Notes: generated by a model from the letters alone, not told the origin. A stretch of DNA of 34,173 nucleotides from Chitinophaga pinensis (GCA_945903305.1 CAMDOA010000025.1:1-34173); one strand, 5' to 3'. Positions 9,001-17,663 are shown, counted from the first letter of the stretch. Numbers and translations: made by a program.

Positions 9001-9738
9001 GTGCCCGATAAATCATCTCTCGAAGTAATTCTCACTCCCAATCTGCTGCCGCTTTATCCATTGCAGGGGAAAGTTGTTGTAGTGATTGATGTGTTGCGTG
9101 CCACCACCACCATGACAGTTGCCCTGGACCAGGGAGCGACTAAAGTTATTCCGGTGGAGAGCATTGAAGAATGTTTATCATACAAAGACAAGCCCGATCA
9201 CATTCTTGCCGGCGAGCGCGGTGGACAAAAAGTAGAAGGATTCATGTACGGAAATTCTCCGTTCGAATACATGGATGGTGTGGTGAAAGGAAAAACACTG
9301 GTGCTTACAACCACCAACGGAACTCGCGCCATAAAAATGTCGCGCGATGCAAAAGAAATTTTAATCGGAGGGTTTTTAAATTTTTCGGCTCTTACCCGTT
9401 GGCTGCTGAATGAAAGCACCGATACTGTTTTATTATGCAGCGGCTGGCGCGACAAATTCAATCTCGAAGACACCATTTTTGCCGGAGCAATTATCAATCA
9501 CCTGAAAGAATATTTTTTGGTGGACAGTGATTCGGCCTTTGCCGCCGAAAAATTATACCTGAATTCGCGCCGAAATATGTTGCACTACATGAAACAATCA
9601 TCGCACTACAAACGGTTAGCAAAATTCGGTGTGGTGAATGACATTAAATATTGCCTACGCCCCGATTTAACCAATGTGGTTCCTATTTTAAAAGATGGTG
9701 CGTTGGTAAGAGCAGATATTTCAAAAGATATGATATGA
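9001..9738 (+). CDS. ComB-like 2-phosphosulfolactate phosphatase
   Basis: The family (ComB, PF04029) hydrolyses 2-phosphosulfolactate to sulfolactate; in methanogens this is a coenzyme M step. The 245-residue product starts at GTG and shows VVVVIDVLRATTTMTVAL (25-42), the core family motif, then LAGERGG (about 71-77), FMYGNSPFEY and the loop LTTTNGTRAI (about 102-111). Bacteria of this phylum are not known to make coenzyme M, so the substrate is uncertain; sulfolactate production for sporulation-free lineages is unexplained. The gene lies between gcvT and purD on the same strand, with gaps of 69 and 61 bases filled by AT-rich low-complexity sequence. The start could be slightly later, but no better ATG precedes the conserved region. 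Confidence 0.85.
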   Translation: MPDKSSLEVILTPNLLPLYPLQGKVVVVIDVLRATTTMTVALDQGATKVIPVESIEECLSYKDKPDHILAGERGGQKVEGFMYGNSPFEYMDGVVKGKTLVLTTTNGTRAIKMSRDAKEILIGGFLNFSALTRWLLNESTDTVLLCSGWRDKFNLEDTIFAGAIINHLKEYFLVDSDSAFAAEKLYLNSRRNMLHYMKQSSHYKRLAKFGVVNDIKYCLRPDLTNVVPILKDGALVRADISKDMI

Positions 9739-9799
9739 TGATTTCAGATTGCGGATTATTGATTGCAGATTTTAAAATTTCAATTCAGAATTTATTTTC

Positions 9800-11074
9800 A
9801 TGAACATTTTATTACTTGGTGGTGGTGGTCGCGAGCATGCTTTTGCAAGAAGCATTGCACAAAGTAAATTGTGTTCGCAATTATTTATTGCACCGGGAAA
9901 TCCGGGGACTGCACAACACGGAAAAAATATTGCTATCAGCGCAACAGATTTTGATGCAATAAAAAAATGCTGCATTGAAAATAAAATTGAACTGGTTGTG
10001 GTAGGCCCCGAAGACCCATTGGTAAATGGTATTTATGATTTTTTTATTGCCGACGGTGAACTGAAAAATATTCCGGTAATAGGACCATCAAAAGATGCTG
10101 CGCAGTTAGAAGGCAGTAAGGCATTTGCAAAAGAGTTTATGCAAAGGCATAGTATTCCAACTGCTGCTTATCAATCATTCGATGTAAACAGTTTGGAGCA
10201 AGGTGTTGAATTTATACGCACATTAATTACTCGGGTAGTATTAAAAGCAGATGGATTGGCAGCCGGAAAAGGAGTATTGATTTGCCAAACATTGGAAGAA
10301 GCCGAAGAACAATTTAAAGAAATGCTTCGAGGAAAATTTGGTGCCGCCAGCGAAAGAGTAGTGGTAGAAGAATTTTTGCATGGTATTGAAATGAGTGTTT
10401 TTGTATTGACAGATGGAACAAATTATTTATTACTGCCAACGGCAAAAGATTACAAACGGGTTGGCGAAGGCGATACCGGATTAAACACTGGAGGCATGGG
10501 TGCCATTTCTCCCGTTCCGTTTGCCGATGAGGTATTGATGAAAAAAATCTGTATCAGAATAATTCAACCGACCATTGATGGATTGCAGCAAGATAAATTA
10601 GTTTACAAGGGGTTCATTTATTTCGGATTGATGATAGTGCACGGTGAACCGCTGATGATTGAATACAACTGCCGCATGGGCGACCCCGAAACAGAAGCAG
10701 TGCTTCCAAGAATTGAATGTGATTTGGTTGAATTATTTATGGCAACTGCCAATGAAAAATTAATTGAAAAAAAGATTTTTATATCTGATAAACATGCGGC
10801 CACCGTTGTTTTAACATCGGGCGGTTATCCTGGATTATTTGAAAAAGGGAAGAAAATTACCGCCATTGAATCTGTTGAAGATTCTATTGTTTTTCAGGCA
10901 GGAACTAAAGTGAACGATGGAGAATTACAAACTGCCGGTGGCAGAGTGCTGGCTGTTACCTCTCTTGCAACAACACTTGAAGAGGCATTAAAAATTTCAA
11001 AAACCAACGCGGATAAAATTCAATTCAATAATAAATATTTTCGCACCGATATCGGGTTTGATGTTTTAAAATGA
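9800..11074 (+). CDS. purD: Phosphoribosylamine-glycine ligase (GAR synthetase)
   Basis: PurD joins glycine to phosphoribosylamine with ATP, the second step of purine synthesis. The 424-residue protein is of normal length. It has the N-terminal nucleotide-binding loop LLLGGGGREHA (4-14), the PGNPGTA segment (about 33-39), the VVGPEDPL motif (about 72-79), and the ATP-grasp core with VLKADGLAAGKGV (about 147-159) and MIEYNCRMGDPETEAVLPR, the metal-binding signature. The reaction precedes that of PurN. DedA follows after 13 bases, so the two are likely co-transcribed, although no functional link is known. Confidence 0.97.
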   Translation: MNILLLGGGGREHAFARSIAQSKLCSQLFIAPGNPGTAQHGKNIAISATDFDAIKKCCIENKIELVVVGPEDPLVNGIYDFFIADGELKNIPVIGPSKDAAQLEGSKAFAKEFMQRHSIPTAAYQSFDVNSLEQGVEFIRTLITRVVLKADGLAAGKGVLICQTLEEAEEQFKEMLRGKFGAASERVVVEEFLHGIEMSVFVLTDGTNYLLLPTAKDYKRVGEGDTGLNTGGMGAISPVPFADEVLMKKICIRIIQPTIDGLQQDKLVYKGFIYFGLMIVHGEPLMIEYNCRMGDPETEAVLPRIECDLVELFMATANEKLIEKKIFISDKHAATVVLTSGGYPGLFEKGKKITAIESVEDSIVFQAGTKVNDGELQTAGGRVLAVTSLATTLEEALKISKTNADKIQFNNKYFRTDIGFDVLK

Positions 11075-11087
11075 TAAAAAACTTTTA

Positions 11088-11732
11088 ATGGAAATTTTAC
11101 AAACACTTTTTGATTTCATACTGCACATTGATAAGCACCTTGAAATAATTATTTCGCAATACGGTACACTCACTTACCTCATTTTATTTCTGATCATTTT
11201 CGGAGAAACAGGTTTTGTAGTTACACCCTTTCTTCCCGGTGATTCATTATTGTTTGCCGCCGGAGCATTGTGTGCAAACGAAGCCACCGGCATGAATGTG
11301 TGGTTGCTTGGTGTGTTATTGTTCATTGCGGCTGTTTCGGGCAATATTGTTAACTACCAAATTGGAAGATGGATTGGACCCAAAGCTTTTGAAACCGACA
11401 AATGGTTTTTGAAAAAGAAAAACTTAGAAAACACGCAACAGTTTTTTGAAAAGTATGGAATGCAGGCAATTGTTTTCAGCCGGTTCATGCCAATTATCAG
11501 AACATTTGCGCCATTTGTTGCCGGGGTTGGTAAAATGAATTATAAAAAATTTTCGCTCTTTAATTTAGTGGGCGGGTTTTTATGGATTGTACTTTTTTTA
11601 TTCGCCGGGTTTATGTTTGGAAATGTTCCTGCTGTAAAAAATAATTTTACCATTGTGATACTTGCCATCATTTTTGTTTCACTCATTCCGGTTTTTATTG
11701 CTTTGTTAAAAGGAAGAAAAGTGAGAGTTTAA
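11088..11732 (+). CDS. DedA-family membrane protein
   Basis: DedA proteins (SNARE-associated domain, PF09335) are inner-membrane proteins; several recycle undecaprenyl phosphate or move lipids across the membrane. The 214-residue product has hydrophobic segments at about 28-48, 52-64, 72-90, 158-183 and 188-207. Family motifs are visible: FGETGFVVTPFLPGDSLLF (38-56) with the conserved Glu40, and FSRFMPIIRTFAPFVAGVGK (130-149) with its two conserved arginines. The C-terminus is basic. The gene begins 13 bases after purD. The sequence supports the family, not a particular lipid substrate. Confidence 0.9.
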   Translation: MEILQTLFDFILHIDKHLEIIISQYGTLTYLILFLIIFGETGFVVTPFLPGDSLLFAAGALCANEATGMNVWLLGVLLFIAAVSGNIVNYQIGRWIGPKAFETDKWFLKKKNLENTQQFFEKYGMQAIVFSRFMPIIRTFAPFVAGVGKMNYKKFSLFNLVGGFLWIVLFLFAGFMFGNVPAVKNNFTIVILAIIFVSLIPVFIALLKGRKVRV

Positions 11733-11758
11733 TTTTGATTTAAAATTCAGACTGATAA

Positions 11759-12328
11759 ATGAAAAACAATAAATTCAATTTACTGATAGGTATTTCCATA
11801 TGGATTATTATTCAATCCACTTCCTGTCAGAATAAAACAGAAAATAATAATCAAGAGGTTGTTTCAGCAACGGATTCTTCTGCAAAAAAACCGGTGAGCG
11901 CCAACGGGATAAACAAACCGGAGAATCCGGTAAATGATTTTGAAAACATTTTGGATCAGGCAACTATTGATACATTGAATTTTCTTTTAAATGACTTTGA
12001 CGAAAAAACAGCTGTTCAGATATTTGTTGTAACAACGGCTAATTTTTCTCCTTTTAATTCTATCGACGAATATTCTATTGATATGGGAAACAAGTGGGGA
12101 GTTGGTCTCAATGAAGTAAACAACGGAATTTTAGTTGTGGTATCATCCACTCTCAGGCAAGTAAGAATCAGTACCGGGTTGGGAATGGAACAACTTCTTG
12201 CTGATACTATTTGCAAGCAGATTGTAAATGAAAAAATGTTGCCTGAATTTAAAAAAGCCAATTATCCTCTGGGAATAAAAATGGGGGTAAAGGAAATAAT
12301 GAGACATATAATATCGCAGGCTGTATAA
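11759..12328 (+). CDS. TPM-domain lipoprotein
   Basis: The 189-residue protein has a lipoprotein signal: a hydrophobic stretch at 8-19 and the lipobox-like STSC with Cys23 as the likely lipidated residue. A low-complexity linker follows (about 24-60). Residues about 62-185 look like a TPM domain (PF04536, YgcG/TPM phosphatase type): the segments AVQIFVVTT, NKWGVG, NNGILVVVS and VRISTGLGME are typical. Related proteins include plant TLP18.3 and the YgcG family, most of unknown activity. It sits 26 bases after dedA on the same strand and converges on tsaB, with only 13 bases between the stop codons. Probably a periplasm-facing lipoprotein; function unassigned. Confidence 0.75.
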   Translation: MKNNKFNLLIGISIWIIIQSTSCQNKTENNNQEVVSATDSSAKKPVSANGINKPENPVNDFENILDQATIDTLNFLLNDFDEKTAVQIFVVTTANFSPFNSIDEYSIDMGNKWGVGLNEVNNGILVVVSSTLRQVRISTGLGMEQLLADTICKQIVNEKMLPEFKKANYPLGIKMGVKEIMRHIISQAV

Positions 12329-12341
12329 TATTATCAGGAAA

Positions 12342-13040
12342 TTATTTATTGGTTGCGAAATAAAAGGGCTTGATATAGTTAGGTTCAAAATAGGCCACAT
12401 CAACAAAATCTTTTTTGTTGAAGTTTTTTATTGCTGTTGAATGCAAATGCCTCGCTGAAGATTTATAGTGCGGGTGATATTCATGTTTTTCATTCGATAA
12501 AAAAACTTTCACCTTTTCAGCTCCGTTCCCGATAAAAGTAATCGGTAATGCAATTGAATTTATGATGGTAAGAAATTCTTCATTTAAAATCGCAGCTCGA
12601 CTGCTGATTATTGTTTCTGCTTTTTCATTCCATATTCCAAAATAAACTTCATCTCTTCTTGCATCAAATACTGCGCAAATATTTCCGGTGTGTTTTTTCT
12701 CTTCTGAATATCCTGTTGCCAATGCCTGCAATGAATCAACAGCTATCAACGGAAGTTGTGCGCCAAAACAAATTCCCTTTGCAGCACTTACACCAATTCG
12801 TAATCCGGTGTAAGAGCCAGGACCAGCGCTTACTACCACTGCATTCAATTTTTCACTGTCGCTTTGTGCTTGTCTAAAAGGCCATTTTGATTCGTTCATT
12901 ACTTCATCAACAAAAATGGTGATTAGTGTTGCGTGTTGTTGTCCATCACCATTTTCGCGAATGGCAATTATTCCGTTTTCATTTGCAGTGGCAACTGAAC
13001 AAACTGATGAAGCAGTTTCAATGAGAAGAAAATTCATCAT
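12342..13040 (-). CDS. tsaB: tRNA threonylcarbamoyladenosine modification protein TsaB
   Basis: TsaB is the non-catalytic partner of TsaD in making t6A37 of ANN-decoding tRNAs. The 232-residue protein has the ASKHA-type N-terminus FLLIETASSVCSVAT (4-18), the family sequence VVVSAGPGSYTGLRIGVSAAKGICFG (about 69-94), IAVDSLQALA and the DARRDEVYFGIW segment. Length matches the family. The ATG overlaps the TGA stop of the upstream M28 peptidase gene, which implies translational coupling. A second ATG directly follows (MMN), so the start is uncertain by one codon. Confidence 0.95.
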   Translation of the reverse strand: MMNFLLIETASSVCSVATANENGIIAIRENGDGQQHATLITIFVDEVMNESKWPFRQAQSDSEKLNAVVVSAGPGSYTGLRIGVSAAKGICFGAQLPLIAVDSLQALATGYSEEKKHTGNICAVFDARRDEVYFGIWNEKAETIISSRAAILNEEFLTIINSIALPITFIGNGAEKVKVFLSNEKHEYHPHYKSSARHLHSTAIKNFNKKDFVDVAYFEPNYIKPFYFATNK

Positions 13041-14722
13041 CAGAAAGTGGCTTTCAGTATAATTTCTTCTAAGCCGCGTTTAACAACAATAGTAGTCGTG
13101 TCGCCTTTTTTAAAGGTGGAAAGCGCTTTCATATAAACCTGAATATCAGAAATTATAAAATCGCCAATTTGAATAATGATATCGCCTTTTTGAATTCCGG
13201 CCTTGTGGGCTACCAAACCATCGCTCACGCCATCAGCACGCAAACCCACACCTTCATACATGTAATCAGGAATAATTCCGAGTTTCACTTTAAAACTTGG
13301 AGTACCTGATAAATCTTTTTCTATTGTTCTTTTAAATTCAAGCGTACCTTTTTTATCGAGCGAATCAATTATTCTTAATTCGAGTTCAAGAATTTCCACC
13401 ATTTTTTTATAATTCACTTTATCAGCATCGTCGGTGGGTTTGTGATAATCTTCATGAACCCCTGTAAAGAAATTAAGCACAGGAACATTTATGTGATAGA
13501 ACGATGTGTAATCGGTTGGGCCTGTACCGCTCTCACCCAATTTCCATTTTAAACTATCGTGCTTCATGGTTCTGATAAAATCAAACTGAGGCGAGGTGCC
13601 CATGCCGCCAATCTCCATTCCTTTTTCCGTAATATATCTTCCAATCATATCCATGTTAATCATATAATTCAAACTATTGGTATCAACGGTTGCATGTTGT
13701 GTAAAATATTTTGATCCCACTAATCCTAATTCTTCTGCCGAAAAATTAATAAAGAGGTAATTATTGTTTGCATTTTTTTGTTTTGAGAGTACTGATGCTA
13801 GTGCCATAACTCCTGCAGTTCCGCTTGCATTATCATCGGCACCGTTGTGAATGCCTGTTCCTTCACCTTTATGAAGTGAACCGCCAAATTCATTGTGACC
13901 AAGGTGATCGTAATGTGCGCCAATCACAACAGTGGTTTTTGCTTTGTTATCTATAAATGCAATAATATTATGACCGGTGATTGAAATTTTTTCGAGACTT
14001 ACATTCATTTGAATCCGGATTTTTTTTCCGGTAAAATATTTTTCGTAAGCAGTTTTTGTAACAAACACCACCGGAATGGATACCGGCGAAACATATTTTG
14101 AAAAATTTTTATCAGGGTCATTTGCATCTGCATGCGTGTTCACTATAATCACTCCCGTTGCTCCGTACTTAATTGCATTCTGAATTTTTGATTGTAAATC
14201 GAGATAGGGATAATATTTTGAATGCGGGCTTTCACCATCAGGTGATGATGATTCTATAACGAAAACAGTTCCCTCTTCTTTATTTATTTTTTCAAAATCA
14301 TTTACTTCAATCTGTGGTGCGTTAATTCCGTTACCGGCACTTTGTAAATAACCTGTTATTACTGTGCTCGCTGAAAAATTCATTGCATAATAATCTGAAT
14401 CAGGTTTTAGTAAAGCACGATTTACGCTCAATGAATTTTCGCCCGAATATTTTATACCCACATTGGTTTCGAACGGCTGCAGAAAACTACCATTACTCCC
14501 CATTGGTTGCAATCCCATCGATTTATATTTTCTGATGATGTAATCACCCGCCAAATATTCGCCCTTGCTTCCGGTTTGCCTTCCGTTCAAACTATCTGAT
14601 GAAAGAAAGTAAACATCTTTTTTCAGTTCCTCAACTGAAATTTGTTGTGCATTAGTTGTAAAGGAAAATAAAACACCAACTACCGATAAACTAAAAAGAA
14701 AATTTCTGATTTTGTTATTCAT
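13040..14722 (-). CDS. Exported M28-family zinc aminopeptidase with PDZ domain
   Basis: M28 enzymes are two-zinc aminopeptidases. The 560-residue protein has a signal peptide (cleavage near TNA-QQ, residues 23-26), a helical N-terminal region with LSSDSLNGRQTGSKGE (about 41-56), an inserted PA-like domain at about 115-235, and the M28 catalytic domain. The expected metal and catalytic residues are seen: His270 in GAHYDHLG, Asp296/297 in GADDNASG, Glu330/331 in SAEELGL, Asp358 in NMDMIGR, and a late His in HEDYHKPTDD. The C-terminal 85 residues form a PDZ domain (GVGLRADG, AGIQKGDIIIQIGD). It acts in the periplasm or outside, probably in peptide degradation. The stop overlaps the tsaB start. 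A -7-like TAAATTCG is at 14741-14748. Confidence 0.93.
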   Translation of the reverse strand: MNNKIRNFLFSLSVVGVLFSFTTNAQQISVEELKKDVYFLSSDSLNGRQTGSKGEYLAGDYIIRKYKSMGLQPMGSNGSFLQPFETNVGIKYSGENSLSVNRALLKPDSDYYAMNFSASTVITGYLQSAGNGINAPQIEVNDFEKINKEEGTVFVIESSSPDGESPHSKYYPYLDLQSKIQNAIKYGATGVIIVNTHADANDPDKNFSKYVSPVSIPVVFVTKTAYEKYFTGKKIRIQMNVSLEKISITGHNIIAFIDNKAKTTVVIGAHYDHLGHNEFGGSLHKGEGTGIHNGADDNASGTAGVMALASVLSKQKNANNNYLFINFSAEELGLVGSKYFTQHATVDTNSLNYMINMDMIGRYITEKGMEIGGMGTSPQFDFIRTMKHDSLKWKLGESGTGPTDYTSFYHINVPVLNFFTGVHEDYHKPTDDADKVNYKKMVEILELELRIIDSLDKKGTLEFKRTIEKDLSGTPSFKVKLGIIPDYMYEGVGLRADGVSDGLVAHKAGIQKGDIIIQIGDFIISDIQVYMKALSTFKKGDTTTIVVKRGLEEIILKATF

Positions 14723-14895
14723 GAAATGAAATTGAGCGTGCGAATTTAATTGAACCGCAGTAAGTATAACTGAAAGAGTTCCGAAAGATTATTTTTCGAA
14801 TATTTGATAAAACCAGAGATACATTAATGGTATTTTTCGAGGATGAAAATTTAGGATATTACCAATACTCACTTCATGAAATTCCGGAAATGGTG

Positions 14896-14936
14896 AAAAA
14901 AAAAAAAAAAGCAGCCAACAAATTTTGTTCAACTGC
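14896..14936 (-). terminator. Intrinsic terminator of the S41 protease gene
   Basis: On the reverse strand, after the S41 stop, a hairpin with GCAG/CTGC outer stem and AACAA/TTGTT inner stem (14911-14936) is followed by 15 consecutive T (14896-14910 read on the other strand as A). This is the clearest rho-independent terminator in the window. Confidence 0.75.
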
Positions 14937-14958
14937 CTTTCAATAAGTAATCTGAAAA

Positions 14959-16611
14959 TTATTTCAATTGCAATGTGGAATTGTAAAGTGAAGCATCATT
15001 TAAAATATCAATGGCTTTTAAAATTTCAGAATCGTTATTTAATGCATTCATGATTCGGCCATTCTGATAATAATATCGGCTTACTATTTCCTGCTCAAGT
15101 AATTTCACCAATTCCTCCCTGTTCTTTTGCAAATCATGTTCTTTATCGTGACTGATTTTATTTTTTATCAAATCATAATCGGCTTGAATGGACTCAAAAT
15201 ATTTTTCACTCTCTGCATTTTTCTGCAATGCTTTTAATGCATCTTCGGTTTTTGTTGAGTAATCATATTCCTTGTCTTTTAAATAGGAAACAAGTGAATT
15301 CCAGTCTTCCTCACTCAGTTTATAATCTTTAGCATTCACAATGGAATCATGCTGCTGACGATACTGAGTTGCAAAATCAAAAATCAGATTTTTCTCAATC
15401 AAACTTTTTGAAATAGGGCTGTACTTAGGTGCATCCAACAAAATATCAGGGTCAACTCCACCGCCATCATACACTGTTCTTCCAACTTTTGTTTTAAAAG
15501 GAGTTTTTAATGAGTCGGCAATTTTTCCAACACTGCCATCTTCGTTTCGATGAGCATAATCCAATGCCTGAATGCATCTTCCCGATGGAGTATAATAATG
15601 TGCTGTGGTTACTTTCAATTGTGTTCCGTAACTTAATTGTCGGGTCGATTGTACTAATCCTTTACCGTATGTTTTTTGTCCAACCACAACTCCGCGATCT
15701 AAATCCTGAAACGCGCCACTCACAATTTCAGAAGCAGATGCTGAACCGCTGTTTACTAAAATCACTACAGGAATTTTTGTATCAACGGCTTCATTCAATG
15801 CTTTGTATTCCTTATCCCATTCGGCAACTTTTCCTTTGGTGCTCACCACCATTTGACCTTTGTCAACAAACACATTTACAATGTTTACCGCTTCGTTTAA
15901 TAAGCCTCCCGGATTGCCACGCAAATCGAAAACAATTCCTTTCAAATTGTTTTTACTTTTTAAATCTTTCACCGCATCTGCCACATCTTTTCCGCACTGT
16001 TCAGTGAACTGAGATAATCTTATGTATCCGATTTCATTATTCAGCATTCCGTGATATGGAACTGAATTAATTTTTATTTCTTCTCTCGGAAATTCTTTCA
16101 GCATGGTGCTTTTATCTCCGGGGCGCTGAATCAATAATTTTATTGTAGTACCGGGCGAACCTTTTAAAACTTTACTTGCTTCGTCGGTTGTTTTTCCCTT
16201 GGTGCTTTTTCCATCTATTTCTAAAATAATATCACCGGCCATTAATCCGGCTTTGTATGCAGCGAACCCTTCGTAAGGTTCTGCCACAGCAAGATAATCT
16301 CCTGCCTTTCTTATGGTGGCGCCAATGCCTCCGTACTTTCCGGTGGTTTGAAAACGGAAACCTTCAATCTCCGCCTCAGAAATATAATTGGTAAAGGGAT
16401 CGAGCGAATTGAGCATGGCATCAATGCCCGTACGCATAAACTTCGATGGGTCAATATCATCTACATAATAAGTATTCACCTCTTTGTAAAGCGTGGCGAA
16501 AATGTCGAGGTTCTTCGAAACCTCGAACAGATTGTCGCTTACAAAAGCAAGCGGAATTAAAGCAGAGAGGGAGAGCGCAAGAATGAGTGACCATCTTTTT
16601 AGTTTGCGCAT
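14959..16611 (-). CDS. ctpA: Carboxy-terminal processing protease, S41 family
   Basis: CtpA/Prc proteases cleave C-termini of envelope proteins in the periplasm. The 550-residue protein has an N-terminal hydrophobic signal or anchor (8-24), a PDZ domain at about 85-165 (FRFQTTGKYGGIGATI, AGLMAGDIILEIDG), and the S41 core. Ser292 within SGSASASEI and Lys317 within TYGKG have the 25-residue spacing of the Prc catalytic dyad, and Gln321 is in the position of the third catalytic residue. A 110-residue helical C-terminal extension follows. The gene has its own promoter (16641-16670) and a strong terminator, so it is probably monocistronic. In some relatives of this phylum an S41 protease is found near rnpA; here the neighbour is yidD. 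Confidence 0.95.
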   Translation of the reverse strand: MRKLKRWSLILALSLSALIPLAFVSDNLFEVSKNLDIFATLYKEVNTYYVDDIDPSKFMRTGIDAMLNSLDPFTNYISEAEIEGFRFQTTGKYGGIGATIRKAGDYLAVAEPYEGFAAYKAGLMAGDIILEIDGKSTKGKTTDEASKVLKGSPGTTIKLLIQRPGDKSTMLKEFPREEIKINSVPYHGMLNNEIGYIRLSQFTEQCGKDVADAVKDLKSKNNLKGIVFDLRGNPGGLLNEAVNIVNVFVDKGQMVVSTKGKVAEWDKEYKALNEAVDTKIPVVILVNSGSASASEIVSGAFQDLDRGVVVGQKTYGKGLVQSTRQLSYGTQLKVTTAHYYTPSGRCIQALDYAHRNEDGSVGKIADSLKTPFKTKVGRTVYDGGGVDPDILLDAPKYSPISKSLIEKNLIFDFATQYRQQHDSIVNAKDYKLSEEDWNSLVSYLKDKEYDYSTKTEDALKALQKNAESEKYFESIQADYDLIKNKISHDKEHDLQKNREELVKLLEQEIVSRYYYQNGRIMNALNNDSEILKAIDILNDASLYNSTLQLK

Positions 16612-16640
16612 GTGTAGTTGGATTTTGTTTTTGTGAGTAA

Positions 16641-16670
16641 CGAAAGTATGCTATGATTTATTCTGCACAA
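16641..16670 (-). promoter_or_regulatory. Candidate promoter of the S41 protease gene
   Basis: On the reverse strand, TTG at 16670-16668 and TACTTTCG at 16648-16641 are 19 bases apart, matching TTG-N19-TAnnTTTG with one mismatch. The start codon is 29 bases beyond the -7 element, so a short leader of about 20-25 bases is expected. Confidence 0.5.
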
Positions 16671-16789
16671 TAATAAAATTTAAAGGGCGAAAGCGAAATT
16701 GAGTGATTGAGGGGGGAAACAATTCAGTATTTTAAAAATACAAAGCGTATTACTAATAACTTGTAACCAATTAATAAATAACTTTCAAT

Positions 16790-17014
16790 TCATAGAACAG
16801 GGTCATGTCCATGCCCACCCCATGGATTACATCTTGCAATTCTTTTCAGCGCCATACATCCGCCCTTGAAGGGTCCGTATTTTTTGATGGCTTCCATTCC
16901 GTATTCGCTGCAGGTAGGAGTGTAACGGCAGGCAGGCATGAGCCACGGAGAAATTACCTGCTTGTAAAACCGGATGAGGAGAATAAATAACCAACCGAAG
17001 AATTTTGAAATCAT
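16790..17014 (-). CDS. yidD: Membrane protein insertion efficiency factor YidD
   Basis: YidD is a small membrane-associated protein that helps YidC and Sec insert proteins. The 74-residue product contains the whole family signature: a hydrophobic N-terminus, then [29 protein letters not shown] (29-47), [14 protein letters not shown] and GGHGHDPV at the C-terminus, with the three conserved cysteines. It lies 34 bases after the TlpA-like gene on the same strand, so they probably share a transcript. It is not beside rpmH-rnpA, its usual position in many bacteria; those genes are about 12 kb away on the other strand. Confidence 0.95.
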   Translation of the reverse strand: MISKFFGWLFILLIRFYKQVISPWLMPACRYTPTCSEYGMEAIKKYGPFKGGCMALKRIARCNPWGGHGHDPVL

Positions 17015-17048
17015 TTAATAGAAGCTTTTAGTTGATTTAAAACAGAAA

Positions 17049-17579
17049 TCATTTCTTTCTTTTTTCCAATATTTTTTCTAATTCCAGTGCCGAAAGATTG
17101 ACACCGATTATCATTCCATTTTGGTCAATTAAAAAAGTGGTTGGTATTGAGTTGACATTAAATGTTTTTGCAACAGTGCTTTTTAAATCTATCACATGAT
17201 TAGTCCAAATCATATTATCATTCACTACGGCTTCTTTCCAGGCATCGGGATTTTTATCAACCGAAATACTGAAAATTTTAAAAGTGCCGCCGTCCTTCAT
17301 TTGGCTATGTTGGAACCTTGAATACAGATTCACCAGACTGCGGTTTTCCATTCGGCACGGGCCACACCACGAAGCCCAGAATTGCACAAGCACTATATTT
17401 TCTTTCAGCGAATAAAGTGACAGGGTGTCGTTGATTTGATTGGGTAGCCGGATATCGGGAATTATATTTCCATTGGTGAATTCGAGCCGGTGATACGAGC
17501 TATAAATCTTACTGCCAACCAATATAACTGCCGCAATAAAAAAGACAATGCCTATTAATAAAAGTGTTTTTCGATTCAT
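17049..17579 (-). CDS. TlpA/ResA-like thiol-disulfide oxidoreductase
   Basis: A 176-residue thioredoxin-fold protein held to the membrane by one N-terminal helix (residues 6-24) and facing the periplasm. It has the redox motif WCGPC (Cys72, Cys75) within QFWASWCGPCRMEN and the cis-Pro loop SIPTTFLID. TlpA/ResA proteins reduce cysteines of exported proteins, for example apocytochromes c; the partner here is unknown. An in-frame TTG at 17615 would add twelve residues, but it lies inside the likely promoter (TTTG at 17616-17613, 18 bases, TTCCTTTG at 17594-17587). The ATG at 17579 is therefore preferred, which leaves a nearly leaderless message. yidD follows at 34 bases. Confidence 0.88.
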   Translation of the reverse strand: MNRKTLLLIGIVFFIAAVILVGSKIYSSYHRLEFTNGNIIPDIRLPNQINDTLSLYSLKENIVLVQFWASWCGPCRMENRSLVNLYSRFQHSQMKDGGTFKIFSISVDKNPDAWKEAVVNDNMIWTNHVIDLKSTVAKTFNVNSIPTTFLIDQNGMIIGVNLSALELEKILEKRKK

Positions 17580-17586
17580 GTAACCG

Positions 17587-17616
17587 CAAAGGAAAATGAA
17601 ATGCGCAAACTTCAAA
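17587..17616 (-). promoter_or_regulatory. Candidate promoter of the TlpA-like gene
   Basis: On the reverse strand TTTG (17616-17613) is followed after 18 bases by TTCCTTTG (17594-17587), one mismatch from TAnnTTTG, then C. Only seven bases separate it from the ATG at 17579. It decides the start by excluding the upstream TTG. Confidence 0.5.
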
Positions 17617-17663
17617 CAACAGAATATGAAATTGCTGATTTAATTTGTGATTGAAAATAGCTG

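Noticed and set aside
15510-16007. 165-codon + strand frame inside the S41 protease gene
   Set aside because: Antisense shadow of the PDZ and catalytic region; no domain and no start signal.
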